A DNA stretch of 64,000 nucleotides, taken from assembly GCA_030372985.1 (NCBI GenBank), contig JAUCQB010000092.1:50926-114925 (forward strand), read 5' to 3'. Made by a program: the position numbers and the translations under genes. This document shows positions 1 to 8,208 of this stretch, piece by piece. This DNA is from Phycisphaerae bacterium. GTDB lineage: Bacteria; Planctomycetota; Phycisphaerae; UBA1845; PWPN01. Within the stretch, counting starts at the first letter, position 1. Each line of letters begins with the position of its first letter. Under the pieces are notes generated by a model, which worked only from the letters and a program-made list of their open reading frames with translations, was not told the DNA's origin and did no database searches.

Positions 1-1219
1 CGAACTCGACAAACACCTCGCCAGGCAGGGTCACGACAGCCAAATCACGGCCGAGCCGAAATGCCTGAACCTCAAGCGGTACCATCGTCCCCGGGTACCT
101 CGCCAGATCGACGATCTTGCAGGATTCGACCTCCTCGAGGAAGGGCAGCTTGCCGGTCCCGACCAGGGCCACATCCTTGGCGGCCTGGGCCTTCTGCTCT
201 TCACTGTACTGATGTTTCAACGCCTGCACCGTCCTGCTTTTCACCGCCAGCGGGGCCGGCTCAACCGGCCGCGCCTTGGGCACCTGGCCGATCACGGTCT
301 TAGCCAGCAACTCGCCGATCTCCTCGGCCTTCCGCCGCTCTTCGACCGTTACGTCGATATGGTTCACGTCGCCGCAAGTGCCCGTACCGAAAAAGGACAT
401 TAGATCACTGCCCAACGAGGCTCGCAGCGTCTTTTCGAGGTAGAAGGGATAATCGGCTGAATACAGCGTGCCGCCGGTAGTATCCAGATGCAGGGCGAAC
501 ACAGTAAGGCAGGCCTTGAGCTTCCGGTCCTCAGGCGCCTTGAGCAACACGATGCCGACCTGGGGGTCGATTGGCCCGGCCACTCGGACGATGTCCGGGT
601 TCTTCTGCCCGGGGTTGAAGCGGACGCTGCCGTCCTTCATGTGGAAGCGGCGATTGAAGGACAGGGACGGGTCCTGATCAGCCGCTGCCGCCTCAAGGAT
701 GACAGGGGAGGTTGATTTCGCGGCCTTTGAGACCACCTGTCCGATCTTCTCGATCAGTTGGGCCGGGTAGTCCACGGCTTCACATGCGTCCTTGCCATTC
801 TTGGCCACCGCCTGTTCGTGGAAGTAGTTGCGCAAGGTTCCGTAATACAGCGGACCGGTGTGTGTATGGGTGCCGGTGATGACGATGTTGGCGGCTGGGA
901 TTCCCGTCCTGGCCGCCACGAGCGTCCGCGCCGGGTCTGAGACGCTTCGCGGCAGGCCGATTACGTCACAGACGACGAACGCCGCCGTCACGTCCCCTTC
1001 ACGGAGCACCAGGGCCTTGGCTTTCAGCGGGTCATGTACGCCGGTGCTCTGCCGCTCAATGAAGTAGCCGCTGAGTCGATAGCCGACCGGCGGGGTGATA
1101 TCTATTTCGGCGATCCCGGCGGTCAGTCCGGCGGCCGCGTTCGCTATCGGGCAAACCATCAGGATGAACAGACTCGCCACGATCGCACATACCACGAATC
1201 TCATCGATATCTTCTTCAT
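1..1219 (-). CDS. Neutral/alkaline ceramidase-like exported hydrolase (3' end off the window)
   Basis: The gene is open for 406 codons from an ATG at 1219 to the window edge, so the C-terminus is missing. A GAGGG ribosome site lies about 12 bases upstream. Residues 1-29 form a signal peptide (basic start, long hydrophobic core, ending near ANA), so the protein is exported. The mature N-terminus reads AGIAEIDITPPVGYRLSGY, the typical opening of neutral ceramidase-like proteins, and THTHTGP near residue 120 matches the metal-binding histidine segment of that family. Ceramidases cleave the amide bond of N-acyl sphingoid lipids; planctomycetes carry many relatives of unknown substrate. It is last in a same-strand trio (gap 45 bases). 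Family is fairly sure; substrate is not. Confidence 0.82.
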   Translation of the reverse strand, partial: MKKISMRFVVCAIVASLFILMVCPIANAAAGLTAGIAEIDITPPVGYRLSGYFIERQSTGVHDPLKAKALVLREGDVTAAFVVCDVIGLPRSVSDPARTLVAARTGIPAANIVITGTHTHTGPLYYGTLRNYFHEQAVAKNGKDACEAVDYPAQLIEKIGQVVSKAAKSTSPVILEAAAADQDPSLSFNRRFHMKDGSVRFNPGQKNPDIVRVAGPIDPQVGIVLLKAPEDRKLKACLTVFALHLDTTGGTLYSADYPFYLEKTLRASLGSDLMSFFGTGTCGDVNHIDVTVEERRKAEEIGELLAKTVIGQVPKARPVEPAPLAVKSRTVQALKHQYSEEQKAQAAKDVALVGTGKLPFLEEVESCKIVDLARYPGTMVPLEVQAFRLGRDLAVVTLPGEVFVEF

Positions 1220-1264
1220 AGTCTCGATACCCTCAGCATTGTAAGCCGCATCTGGCCGAAGCGG

Positions 1265-1900
1265 TCAGCGGTCCCGCAGCCGCCGGGCGGGCACGCCGAC
1301 GTAAACGCCCATTGGTTCAGTATCTTTCGTGACGACCGCGTTGGCCCCGATGACGCAGCCCCGTGCAATTCGGGTGTTGGCCGCAATGGTCACATTCGCC
1401 GCAATCCACACATCTTCCTCCAGAGTGATCGGCCCGGCCTTTTCGCCCGTCAGCGACATGGGCTTATCGGTGATTTCATCGTGGTGGCCGACGGTCGCGA
1501 AGACTGTGTGAGCTGCGATGTTGCAGTACGGCGAGATCGTCAGCCCACCCCAGCCGTACAGCACGCAATTTGGGGCGAAATGGCAGTGGTGCCCGATCTC
1601 GACGAAACTTGATTCCCAGTCGCCCAGCGAAATGTAGGCCCCCGGAAAGAACTCCACGTGGTCGCCGATGATGAACCGCCCGGCCGAGCCCTGGATGAAG
1701 CAGTTGGGATAGAACGTCACATCCGATCCGATCCGGCATACCCGCGGCCGTCCGAGCATGTGAAAGCCAGGCATGAAGGTCACGTTGTCTCCGACCTCCA
1801 CAACCTCGGGGTGCTCGAAATACGCGTCTGCCGCGATGCGAACGTTCTGTCCACAAGACTTGAAGCGAGCTGCGTAATCTGCGACAGCGGCAACACTCAT
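1265..1900 (-). CDS. Hexapeptide-repeat (left-handed beta-helix) O-acyltransferase
   Basis: A 211-residue protein built from imperfect hexapeptide repeats (for example VEVGDNVTFMPG, CNIAAHTVFATVG, ITLEEDVWIAANVTIAANTRI), which form a left-handed beta-helix. The C-terminal series ends with CVIGANAVVTKDTEPMGVYVGVPARRLRDR, the classic end of sugar and maltose/galactoside O-acetyltransferases, which use acetyl-CoA and act as trimers. I chose the ATG at 1900 because the longer open frame (to 2233) runs into the upstream gene and has no family features. It lies 68 bases downstream of the TIM-barrel-like gene and 45 upstream of the ceramidase-like gene on the same strand. The acceptor cannot be read from sequence. 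Confidence 0.8.
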   Translation of the reverse strand: MSVAAVADYAARFKSCGQNVRIAADAYFEHPEVVEVGDNVTFMPGFHMLGRPRVCRIGSDVTFYPNCFIQGSAGRFIIGDHVEFFPGAYISLGDWESSFVEIGHHCHFAPNCVLYGWGGLTISPYCNIAAHTVFATVGHHDEITDKPMSLTGEKAGPITLEEDVWIAANVTIAANTRIARGCVIGANAVVTKDTEPMGVYVGVPARRLRDR

Positions 1901-1968
1901 GTTCGCGATACTCCGGGCGACTCTACTTGCTCTCGAACCCCATTGCCTAATCGGACCGCAACGGGCTG

Positions 1969-3144
1969 TCAATCCGACTGTTCGCGCTGGGCATAACGTG
2001 CCGCCCGGCGAACCCATTCCATCCGTTCGAGCGGCAGCAGGCCGTAGTTGTAGACGTCGACCGACCGGACACCCAGTTTGGCGGCGCTGGCGACGGCACT
2101 GACAAAGGCCTCGGCGTTGGGACACTGCGGGGAGCAGGCATTGAACGAAAGCTCGACGCCGGACAGGTCGCCGGTGTCGCCGCATACCTGTTCCACCAGC
2201 GTCTTCATCGCGTCGTCGCCGGAGTATGAACACGGGACCAGCAGGCCGTCACAGCCCCCGGCCACGGCTTGCCAATCCGTGGCCGTCATGTAGCGGTCGC
2301 CGACCCGGTGAACCACGACCCGACAGCCTGCTACCTGCTTGAGCATGGCAACCAATGATGTGACTTGCCCGCACCGCCACTCAACGAATGCCCCCAGATC
2401 CGGGTTCTCCGACAGAAACGATTCTCGCGACGACGCTTCCATATCTCGATCGGAGAGAATCGCAGTGAGACCCTCCATAGCCGCCGAAGCCGCCGCCTCG
2501 ACATCCACACCGTCTCGCTTGGCCGCCTGGCGACAGGATTCACAGAAGCAGAGGTTGTAGAGGAACTCCCCCACCGGCCCGAGCACAATGCCGGTCTTGT
2601 AGTGAGCGTGCGAGTGCAGCTTCTCGGGAAACGACGGTCGCTCAAGTTCGATCGTGTCGAACAGGTAGTGCGTGGTCAGATCCTCGACCAGCGCACGCAG
2701 ATACTCGCGGACATCTGGGTTAACGGGGCACATCCAGTTGGCTGAGGAGTCGCCGAAAACGTCCTTCATGGCAAAGGTCGGGTACCTGGCAACCGTGGCC
2801 GAGCCGTGGCAGCAGACGATCCATGCTCGCAGCTTGAGGCCGCGCTTTTCACAACACTGGGAGATCGTCGCCAGGGGATTGGACTTCTTCAGCCACAGGG
2901 CGACCACCGGCCTCAGTCGCGTGGCCGCATACAACTCAGACATCGGCTGAAACTGGGCCCCGCCCGGTGAGCGGAAAGTCCGCGGATTCACCCCCGGATG
3001 CGGCCGAAGCTGCTCGATGCTGTGGTAGGTAACGGCCAGAGAGATCCCGGTCACACCGGCCTCTCCCTGGAGTCGATCGAGAGCTCGATCGATTTCCTCA
3101 TCCACCAGGTCCCATGGATAAGTCCACATATTCACTTGGAACAT
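1969..3144 (-). CDS. Putative TIM-barrel, glycoside-hydrolase-like protein
   Basis: A 391-residue cytoplasmic-looking protein without a signal peptide. Segments such as FQVNMWTYPWDLVDEEIDRA, ISLAVTYHS, LRPVVALWL, MCPVNPDVREYLRALVEDL and FDTIELERPSF have the rhythm of a beta/alpha barrel. They recall uncharacterised hypothetical glycosyl hydrolase families, in which a substrate-facing Glu sits at a strand end (the E in IELE). A CFCESC motif near residue 200 could bind metal. It is first in the operon with the acyltransferase and the ceramidase-like gene. I do not recognise a named enzyme; the barrel assignment is inference from pattern only. Confidence 0.5.
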   Translation of the reverse strand: MFQVNMWTYPWDLVDEEIDRALDRLQGEAGVTGISLAVTYHSIEQLRPHPGVNPRTFRSPGGAQFQPMSELYAATRLRPVVALWLKKSNPLATISQCCEKRGLKLRAWIVCCHGSATVARYPTFAMKDVFGDSSANWMCPVNPDVREYLRALVEDLTTHYLFDTIELERPSFPEKLHSHAHYKTGIVLGPVGEFLYNLCFCESCRQAAKRDGVDVEAAASAAMEGLTAILSDRDMEASSRESFLSENPDLGAFVEWRCGQVTSLVAMLKQVAGCRVVVHRVGDRYMTATDWQAVAGGCDGLLVPCSYSGDDAMKTLVEQVCGDTGDLSGVELSFNACSPQCPNAEAFVSAVASAAKLGVRSVDVYNYGLLPLERMEWVRRAARYAQREQSD

Positions 3145-3371
3145 AGCGTAACCCTGCCTGCGGTTGGTCCAGGTGTCAGAGAGTGGCTTGACAACTGCAT
3201 GAATGGTAACGTAACCCGGACAGGCCGACCAGACCGCCCCGCATGGGCCCGCGCAGGCCGGTTTTGGGAATCACAGCCTCGACTTTGCGGATTCGTTAAA
3301 CTACGGGAAAATGGCAAGTGCAGAATTGCGCATTGGATTGAAAGCTCGCTACAGATCCTGCAAATGTGACC

Positions 3372-3770
3372 TCATCGCGAGTACGGATTCCAGCCGCATT
3401 TCGGGCATCCCTGCACTCGGCCCGGCTGGCGCCCGAAGAGAAAGACGGTACCGTCCTTCGGGCATTTGAAGGCGGTATCCAGTCCGTTGCGTCCACACTT
3501 GGGGCAACGCTTGCCGCTGGCGGTCAGCGTCGATCCCTCAATCGGGTCCAGAATTCCCTTCTCAGTCAGTTCGGCGGCGGAGGCCTCAACCACGTGCCCA
3601 CATAACGCGCACTTGCAGTACACTACTCTCGCGGGGTCTTCCTCTGCCATTGGCTTGGCTGGACGCAACTGCATCACAATGGCAACCGTGGCCCCAGCCA
3701 AAACAATGGCAACGATGCCATACGAGATGGGCGCCGGCACGCGCCGCAATGCGTCACCCAATCTGCTCAT
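3372..3770 (-). CDS. Small membrane-anchored zinc-ribbon protein
   Basis: A 132-residue protein with one N-terminal transmembrane helix (about residues 14-33, ISYGIVAIVLAGATVAIVMQ), followed by a soluble part with paired cysteines: YCKCALCGH, RCPKCGR, FKCPKDG and GCPKCGW. These look like two or more zinc ribbons. It begins 24 bases after the pseudopilin gene and is probably cotranscribed with it, so it may serve the same envelope or secretion process. Similar small pilin-associated zinc-ribbon proteins are frequent beside planctomycete pseudopilins. The precise function is unknown. Confidence 0.62.
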   Translation of the reverse strand: MSRLGDALRRVPAPISYGIVAIVLAGATVAIVMQLRPAKPMAEEDPARVVYCKCALCGHVVEASAAELTEKGILDPIEGSTLTASGKRCPKCGRNGLDTAFKCPKDGTVFLFGRQPGRVQGCPKCGWNPYSR

Positions 3771-3794
3771 GGTAACCCTGGTCCGCTTTCCGCA

Positions 3795-4601
3795 TTACGG
3801 GTTCTTCGAGAAAAGGTCCCAATAGTAGTAGAGGTCAGGAGCACCACCGGTTCCGCTTGACGGGCTTCTCAGACCACGATAGAGCTGCCTGTCCGGGTCG
3901 CGCACTGGCTTGGCATGGTAGTCGGTGAATAGGACGTTGAACACAACGCCCCTGTGCGGCGCCTTGTCGCCTTTCATGCCGATGAGATTGTCGGCGACGA
4001 GCGCCTTGACGTTCTCATTGCCGACGCTCCTGCCGGCCGCCGTCTGACTCTCCACCCATTCCGCGTACAAATCTCGCCACACCTCGCGAGGATAGCTGTT
4101 CTTACCGGCCTCCCTGGGCGACTTCTCCTCCGCGACAGGAGCTGCGTACATGTAACCGCTCCAGGTAATATAGGGATCGTTCCCTTCGATGAAGAAACCC
4201 GGCGCGCCGTAAACCGGGTCATCGTACCCATAATACTGGTTGCTGACGCAGTAGTAGAAATCCAATTCTTTGCCGCAGTACTTCCCGTACAGCAGTCCGA
4301 TGTTGGACAGTATCCGAACGTTGTTCGGCCCCCCGACGAACTTGAGCGCGTAAGTGAAACCCAACCGCATCGGGAGCATCTGGCGGTGATCCGAAGCATA
4401 CATGGACATGCCGAAGCCCATCTGGTGGAGATTGGATAGGCACACGGCCGTTTTGGCCTGTTCCCTCGCTCGCTGCAGGGATGGGAGCAGAATGGCGATC
4501 AACAAGGCCAGGATGGCCACCACCACCAGGACCTCGATGAGGGTGAAACCCTTGGGGCGGTTGGCAACAACCGGAACTCCGCTTCTTCGTGAGACTCTCA
4601 T
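3795..4601 (-). CDS. Type II secretion/type IV-pilin-like pseudopilin
   Basis: A 268-residue protein with the prepilin peptidase site GFTLIEVLVVVAILALLIA at residues 18-36. Cleavage after Gly and methylation of Phe are expected, and the hydrophobic helix would pack into a pseudopilus. The following segment LPSLQRAREQAKTAVCLSNL is typical of the very large planctomycete pseudopilin family. The remaining domain is rich in Tyr and Gly and has no recognised enzyme motif. AGGAG lies 9 bases before the ATG, and a sigma-70-like promoter is placed further upstream. The zinc-ribbon gene follows closely. Whether it belongs to a secretion pseudopilus or has a sensing or adhesion role cannot be told. Confidence 0.85.
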   Translation of the reverse strand: MRVSRRSGVPVVANRPKGFTLIEVLVVVAILALLIAILLPSLQRAREQAKTAVCLSNLHQMGFGMSMYASDHRQMLPMRLGFTYALKFVGGPNNVRILSNIGLLYGKYCGKELDFYYCVSNQYYGYDDPVYGAPGFFIEGNDPYITWSGYMYAAPVAEEKSPREAGKNSYPREVWRDLYAEWVESQTAAGRSVGNENVKALVADNLIGMKGDKAPHRGVVFNVLFTDYHAKPVRDPDRQLYRGLRSPSSGTGGAPDLYYYWDLFSKNP

Positions 4602-4671
4602 AAGGCCACTCCTATCTCACCTCGGCGACCTGCACCGCGTCAACATACCTCCGACGTGTTCCGATATATCT

Positions 4672-4700
4672 TGTCTACAGTATTCTCGGCAATTTGTCAA
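4672..4700 (-). promoter_or_regulatory. Sigma-70-like promoter of the pseudopilin operon
   Basis: On the minus strand a perfect -35 TTGACA (4700-4695) is followed after 17 bases by TAGACA (4677-4672), an imperfect -10. The predicted start lies about 65 bases before the pseudopilin ATG at 4601. The surrounding 4602-4871 stretch is more AT-rich than the genes and holds no credible coding sequence. Confidence 0.45.
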
Positions 4701-4871
4701 CACTCATCCTGCAAGATTTCGGTCCGTCACCGGGAAAACTTCATAGGCCACTAACAATTACAGCCTGCCGCACTCGGCCGGGCAATGATCGGGCTTCTTA
4801 AGGGTCTACGTAATTGCAGCAGAGCTTTTACTTGTCCCGAATGTCTTGGACTCAACAGCCACAGCCGTGGG

Positions 4872-5267
4872 TCATCCGATCAGGTGCCAGAGGTAGTCGA
4901 GGCGGCCGGAAAGGACCAGCTTGCGGCCGGAATACTTCATCACCTCTCGGATCTGCTTTCTGTACAGGGGATGGTAGCAGTGCCGGGGGCATTTCTTGCA
5001 GGCCGGTTTGGGGGACATCGGGCAGTGCGAGCGTTTGTACATCGCATGGGCCAGCAGCTTCAGGCACCTTTCGCACAGGACGACAGGACGACCCATCAGG
5101 GCCGTGACGTCGATCTGCTTGAGCGACGCCTGACTCCGGGGATCAGCCTTGTGCCAGTGGACGCAGTACACCTCGATGAATCGCGTCAGGGTGAGCAGGT
5201 CCCGCTTCAGATGCTTGTCCACGTCCCACCCGGAGATGTCAATGGCATCCATGTGCCACGCCTCCAC
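4872..5267 (-). CDS. YgbA-like nitrous-oxide-stimulated-promoter family protein
   Basis: A 131-residue protein with the cysteine-rich pattern of the YgbA_NO family: CERCLKLLAHAMYKRSHCPM, then CKKCPRHCYHPLYRKQIREV, MKYSGRKLV and a C-terminal LDYLWHLIG. In enterobacteria ygbA is induced by nitric oxide through NsrR and is linked to recovery from nitrosative stress. Here it follows a 4Fe-4S protein by 41 bases and is near a Crp/Fnr regulator with an FNR/DNR-type operator, which supports the same role. The cysteines suggest a metal or Fe-S centre. An ATG at 5252 is an alternative start. Family assignment is good; the biochemical activity is not established. Confidence 0.78.
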   Translation of the reverse strand: MEAWHMDAIDISGWDVDKHLKRDLLTLTRFIEVYCVHWHKADPRSQASLKQIDVTALMGRPVVLCERCLKLLAHAMYKRSHCPMSPKPACKKCPRHCYHPLYRKQIREVMKYSGRKLVLSGRLDYLWHLIG

Positions 5268-5308
5268 TCAATTCAAGCTTATAGGCGCCGGCATCTCCCG
5301 CGACCACT

Positions 5309-6112
5309 TCACTGCCCGGCAGGGACTTCCTGCCGCGACAGCACATCACCCTGTATCCCGATGACGACGTCCACTATCGGTACAGCCCTACCCGCACGGC
5401 GCCGAGCCTCAAGCACGGCCATCAACAGACCGTTGCAGCACGGGACCTCCATATGAGCGACCACGATTTCCGCCAGTTCGTTGTGCTCGATGATGGCCGT
5501 CAGTTTGTCCGCATAGGCCTGAACGTCGTCGAATTTGGGGCACCCGATGACGACAGCATGGCCTCGGAGCAACCTTGTCTGAAAGGCGGGAAAAGCTACC
5601 GGAACACAATCCGCCGCTACCAGCAGGCTGGTGCCCTGAAGAACGGGGGCGATTGGGTTCAGGAGACGGATTTTTACCGGCCAGTGGGTCAACTCCGACG
5701 CCACCGACCTCGTTTGAGGACCCAATGAGGGCTTCGGTGCACCCGGCGAACCGAATTGGGTAAACCGCGCCGAAGGACAACCGCCACCCGGCGGCGCACC
5801 TGCCAGAGACCGGAATTGGGAGCCCGGACAACCTGCTGCAACTGAGACAGGTGTCTGCTGAGCAGGCCGATGGTCCTCGCCCAGATGGGCTGCGACGGCC
5901 TCCTCGTTGAAGCCGTCCGCTTCGCGCCGCTCGATGGCGATCGCGCCTTGCGGACAATGGCCCAGACACGCCCCAAGCCCGTCACACAGCCGGTCCGCGA
6001 CCAACTTCGCCTTGCCGTTAACAACCCGGATGGCACCTTCCTGGCAGGCGGGAACGCAGAGACCGCAGCCGTTGCACTTGTCCTCGTCGATCTTCACGAC
6101 TTCGCGAATCAT
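5309..6112 (-). CDS. 2x[4Fe-4S] ferredoxin-type protein with C-terminal domain
   Basis: A 267-residue protein. Residues 8-58 carry two ferredoxin motifs, CNGCGLCVPACQEGAI and CDGLGACLGHCPQGAI, so it should bind two 4Fe-4S clusters for electron transfer. A variable Pro/Gly-rich linker (about 75-140) leads to a C-terminal domain with CVPVAFPAF, IGCPKFDD and EVPCCNGL, which adds cysteines that might hold a further cluster. Such proteins often accompany hybrid-cluster protein or YgbA in NO-responsive loci. The promoter region contains an FNR-type operator centred about 41.5 bases upstream of a predicted start, so activation under NO or low oxygen is likely. The role as an electron donor in NO detoxification is inference. 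Confidence 0.78.
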   Translation of the reverse strand: MIREVVKIDEDKCNGCGLCVPACQEGAIRVVNGKAKLVADRLCDGLGACLGHCPQGAIAIERREADGFNEEAVAAHLGEDHRPAQQTPVSVAAGCPGSQFRSLAGAPPGGGCPSARFTQFGSPGAPKPSLGPQTRSVASELTHWPVKIRLLNPIAPVLQGTSLLVAADCVPVAFPAFQTRLLRGHAVVIGCPKFDDVQAYADKLTAIIEHNELAEIVVAHMEVPCCNGLLMAVLEARRRAGRAVPIVDVVIGIQGDVLSRQEVPAGQ

Positions 6113-6171
6113 GGGGTGCCCTCTCCGAAAGCGACGGACGGCCTGTCCGTCAGGCTGATTCTGTCATAACA

Positions 6172-6177
6172 TGTATA
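6172..6177 (-). promoter_or_regulatory. -10 element of the ferredoxin/ygbA promoter
   Basis: TATACA on the minus strand. The start point predicted about 7 bases downstream (near 6165) puts the operator at 6200-6213 at -41.5, the standard position for FNR-type activation, where the operator replaces the -35 box. Confidence 0.5.
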
Positions 6178-6199
6178 GTCCTTTGGCCCAGCAGCACCC

Positions 6200-6213
6200 T
6201 TGATTTGGGTCAA
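6200..6213. promoter_or_regulatory. FNR/DNR-type operator TTGAT-TTGG-GTCAA
   Basis: A 14-bp near-palindrome matching the FNR/DNR consensus TTGAT-N4-ATCAA with one mismatch. It lies in the divergent region, 88 bases from the ferredoxin start (6112) and 29 bases from the regulator start (6242). The neighbouring regulator has the E-x-x-SR recognition residues that read this sequence. Activation of the minus-strand genes and autoregulation of the regulator are both plausible. Confidence 0.65.
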
Positions 6214-6241
6214 AGCGGCTTTTTTTCTTTCGCGAGCGGCC

Positions 6242-6928
6242 ATGAGCGATGACCTTCTTGATATCGTCAACAGATGCCGGTTCTTCGGCGGCCTCAGCAA
6301 CGCCAGCCGCCAGAGAATCGTAAGTCTTGCTGTGAGAAAGCATTACAAGAAAGGCGAGATCATTTTCCGCCAAGGACAATCGTGTCCGGGCGTTTTCGTC
6401 GTGGGACGAGGCACCGTCCGCGTCTACAAGATCGCCCCCAGCGGTAAGGAGCATGTTCTGCATTTTGCGTCGGAAGGCATGACCTTCGCGGAAGTGGCCG
6501 CAATCGGGCAGTTTGACTGTCCGGCCCACGCCGAGGCTTTGGAGGATACGATCTGCGCCCTGCTGCCTCAGGAAGCGTTTCTCAAAGCGATGCGATCCGA
6601 TCACGATTTGTGCATGCAATTGCTGCAGGGGATGGCGGGCTGGGTGCGACATTTGATCGGCCTGCTTGAAAACATTGTTCTGCGGGATGCGGCCGGGCGC
6701 GTTGCCCGACATCTCCTGCAGCAGGCGGCCGGCAGCGGATCGGAGTTCGCTTTGCCGATCCTGAAGAAGGACCTGGCCAGCCATCTGAATCTCACCAGCG
6801 AGACCCTGTCGCGTACGCTTCGACGGCTGGCTGAGAGCGCTATGATTGACATGCCCGACCAGCAGAGTATCCGGGTGCTCGATCGCGGCGGGCTGGCGGA
6901 AATAGCCGACGGCCTTCCTCTTGAGTAG
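6242..6928 (+). CDS. Crp/Fnr-family transcriptional regulator (DNR-like)
   Basis: A 228-residue regulator: an N-terminal cyclic-nucleotide-binding-type beta-roll (about 10-125), a dimerisation helix (about 130-160) and a winged helix-turn-helix (170-205). The recognition helix SETLSRTLRRL has Glu187, Ser190 and Arg191, the residues that read TTGAT in FNR and DNR. The N-terminal cysteine cluster of oxygen-sensing FNR is absent (only Cys12 lies near the N-terminus), so it is more like the haem/NO sensor DNR than an Fe-S oxygen sensor. I chose the ATG at 6242 over an upstream ATG at 6200, because 6200 falls inside the operator and the family starts here. It probably controls the divergent ferredoxin/ygbA operon. 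Confidence 0.85.
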   Translation: MSDDLLDIVNRCRFFGGLSNASRQRIVSLAVRKHYKKGEIIFRQGQSCPGVFVVGRGTVRVYKIAPSGKEHVLHFASEGMTFAEVAAIGQFDCPAHAEALEDTICALLPQEAFLKAMRSDHDLCMQLLQGMAGWVRHLIGLLENIVLRDAAGRVARHLLQQAAGSGSEFALPILKKDLASHLNLTSETLSRTLRRLAESAMIDMPDQQSIRVLDRGGLAEIADGLPLE

Positions 6929-6994
6929 TCCGCCCGGAATTCCGCGCCCGGAGAGGGGCCCGCGGCCTTGACGTGATCAGCGAGGGCCAAGCGC

Positions 6995-7747
6995 ATGCCG
7001 GCAGATATCTTCGACGAGCACTCGTGGCGCTACGAAGCCATGGTGGACTGGCCCAAGAGGCTGGCCAACGAAGCCCCCTTCTATCGCAAGCTGTTTGCGG
7101 ACGCCGGGGTCCGGACGGTTCTGGACGCCGCATGCGGCACCGGTCATCACGCGGAGATGTTCCACTCCTGGGGTCTTTCCGTCGAGGCGGCCGACATCAG
7201 CAAGGGAATGATCGAACGTTGCCGGGCACGGCTGGGGACTTCGGACCGGCTTCGCTGGGTGGTGCGGTCATTTGACCAGCCCGCCGAGCCGACGGGGACA
7301 TTTGACGCCGTGTTGTGTGTGGGCAACTCGCTGTCTCTGGCGTCGGACATGGATACCGTTCACCGGGCCGTAAGGGCTATGCTCGATTCAGCGCGTTCCG
7401 GCGGCGTGTGCGTCATCCATGTGCTCAACGTCTGGTCCCTGCCTGATGGGCCGATGTTGTGGCAGAAAACGCTCAGCGTCCGGCACGAAGGCCGTGATCA
7501 TCTTGTGATCAAGGGAATTCATCGCTCGGGGGCCTGCGTGCGAATCGAGGTGCTCGATCTGACGATTGATCCGCCCAGCGTGCAACGCTGGTCCGAGTCG
7601 ACCCCTCTGCTGCCCATTACCGCCGACGACCTCGTCGCCTCTGCCAAGGCCGCCGGCGCCTCACTCGTCGAAACTTACGGCGACTATCGGCAGACACCCT
7701 ACGACCGCGCGACCAGCCCTGATCTCATCGCCGTATGCCGCAAATAG
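6995..7747 (+). CDS. Class I SAM-dependent methyltransferase
   Basis: A 250-residue Rossmann-fold methyltransferase. Motif I is VLDAACGTGHHAEMF (about residues 41-55), motif II is VEAADISKGMIERC with the acidic residue that binds the ribose, and motif IV is TFDAVLCVGNSL. The second half probably closes over the substrate but has no class-specific signature. It starts 66 bases after the Crp/Fnr gene on the same strand and may be cotranscribed. The substrate is unknown; small-molecule methylation is the usual role for this architecture. Confidence 0.78.
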   Translation: MPADIFDEHSWRYEAMVDWPKRLANEAPFYRKLFADAGVRTVLDAACGTGHHAEMFHSWGLSVEAADISKGMIERCRARLGTSDRLRWVVRSFDQPAEPTGTFDAVLCVGNSLSLASDMDTVHRAVRAMLDSARSGGVCVIHVLNVWSLPDGPMLWQKTLSVRHEGRDHLVIKGIHRSGACVRIEVLDLTIDPPSVQRWSESTPLLPITADDLVASAKAAGASLVETYGDYRQTPYDRATSPDLIAVCRK

Positions 7748-7886
7748 GGCATGGGCATCGAGGGGCAGACGCCACGTTTTCTTCCCACGGCCTGAACGTT
7801 TAGCAGACGTTTTTCCGCGAACCCGGGAAACCGTTGGCCAACGCAATCGTGTCGGAGCCTTCCTCGGCACATGCTGTAGAAAGCAA

Positions 7887-7916
7887 ATCGCCTTGAGGGT
7901 GACCCCTCAAGGCGAT
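7887..7916 (-). terminator. Strong hairpin, likely terminator of the 37-residue ORF
   Basis: A perfect 13-bp stem (ATCGCCTTGAGGG with its complement) and a 4-base loop. On the minus strand it lies about 30 bases past the stop of the small gene at 7947 and is followed by a T-rich run (TTGCTTTCT). It may work on both strands, since the methyltransferase gene ends 140 bases to the left. Confidence 0.6.
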
Positions 7917-7946
7917 CCCAGAGAAGCTGATTCTGGTATGAGTGAC

Positions 7947-8060
7947 TTACGACTGGGGGAAGAGGCCGCCCAGAATCGCCGTCAGCCACTCGAGGATGCC
8001 GCCGGAGAGGAACTCCGTCAGCACAGCGACCAACTGTGTCCAGATCTGAGTCACATCCAT
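7947..8060 (-). CDS. Small amphipathic/hydrophobic peptide, 37 residues
   Basis: A short gene on the minus strand: ATG at 8060, TAA at 7949-7947. It has a strong ribosome site, AAAGGAG, 8 bases before the ATG, and a perfect hairpin terminator just after the stop, so it has all the parts of an independent gene. The product starts MDVTQIWTQLV, contains LSGGILEWL and ends GGLFPQS. It has hardly any charge and alternating aliphatic and Trp residues, as in a membrane-active or membrane-bound helix. I know no family. A toxin-like, signalling or small regulatory membrane peptide are possibilities; none is proved. Confidence 0.55.
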   Translation of the reverse strand: MDVTQIWTQLVAVLTEFLSGGILEWLTAILGGLFPQS

Positions 8061-8208
8061 TTTCGTGCTCCTTTAAGTATGTGAACCTTGTCGTCCAGTA
8101 ATGTTTCACGAACACGCGGAACAGCAGGTTCGGACAATCCAGTGGGACAGCGCCCTCCGGCCGACTGGACGACACACGCGGCGCGCGATCGTCCGAACCG
8201 TATTCAAG

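Noticed and set aside
1034..1612. 192-codon plus-strand frame
   Set aside because: It lies opposite the ceramidase-like and acyltransferase genes, which have clear motifs.
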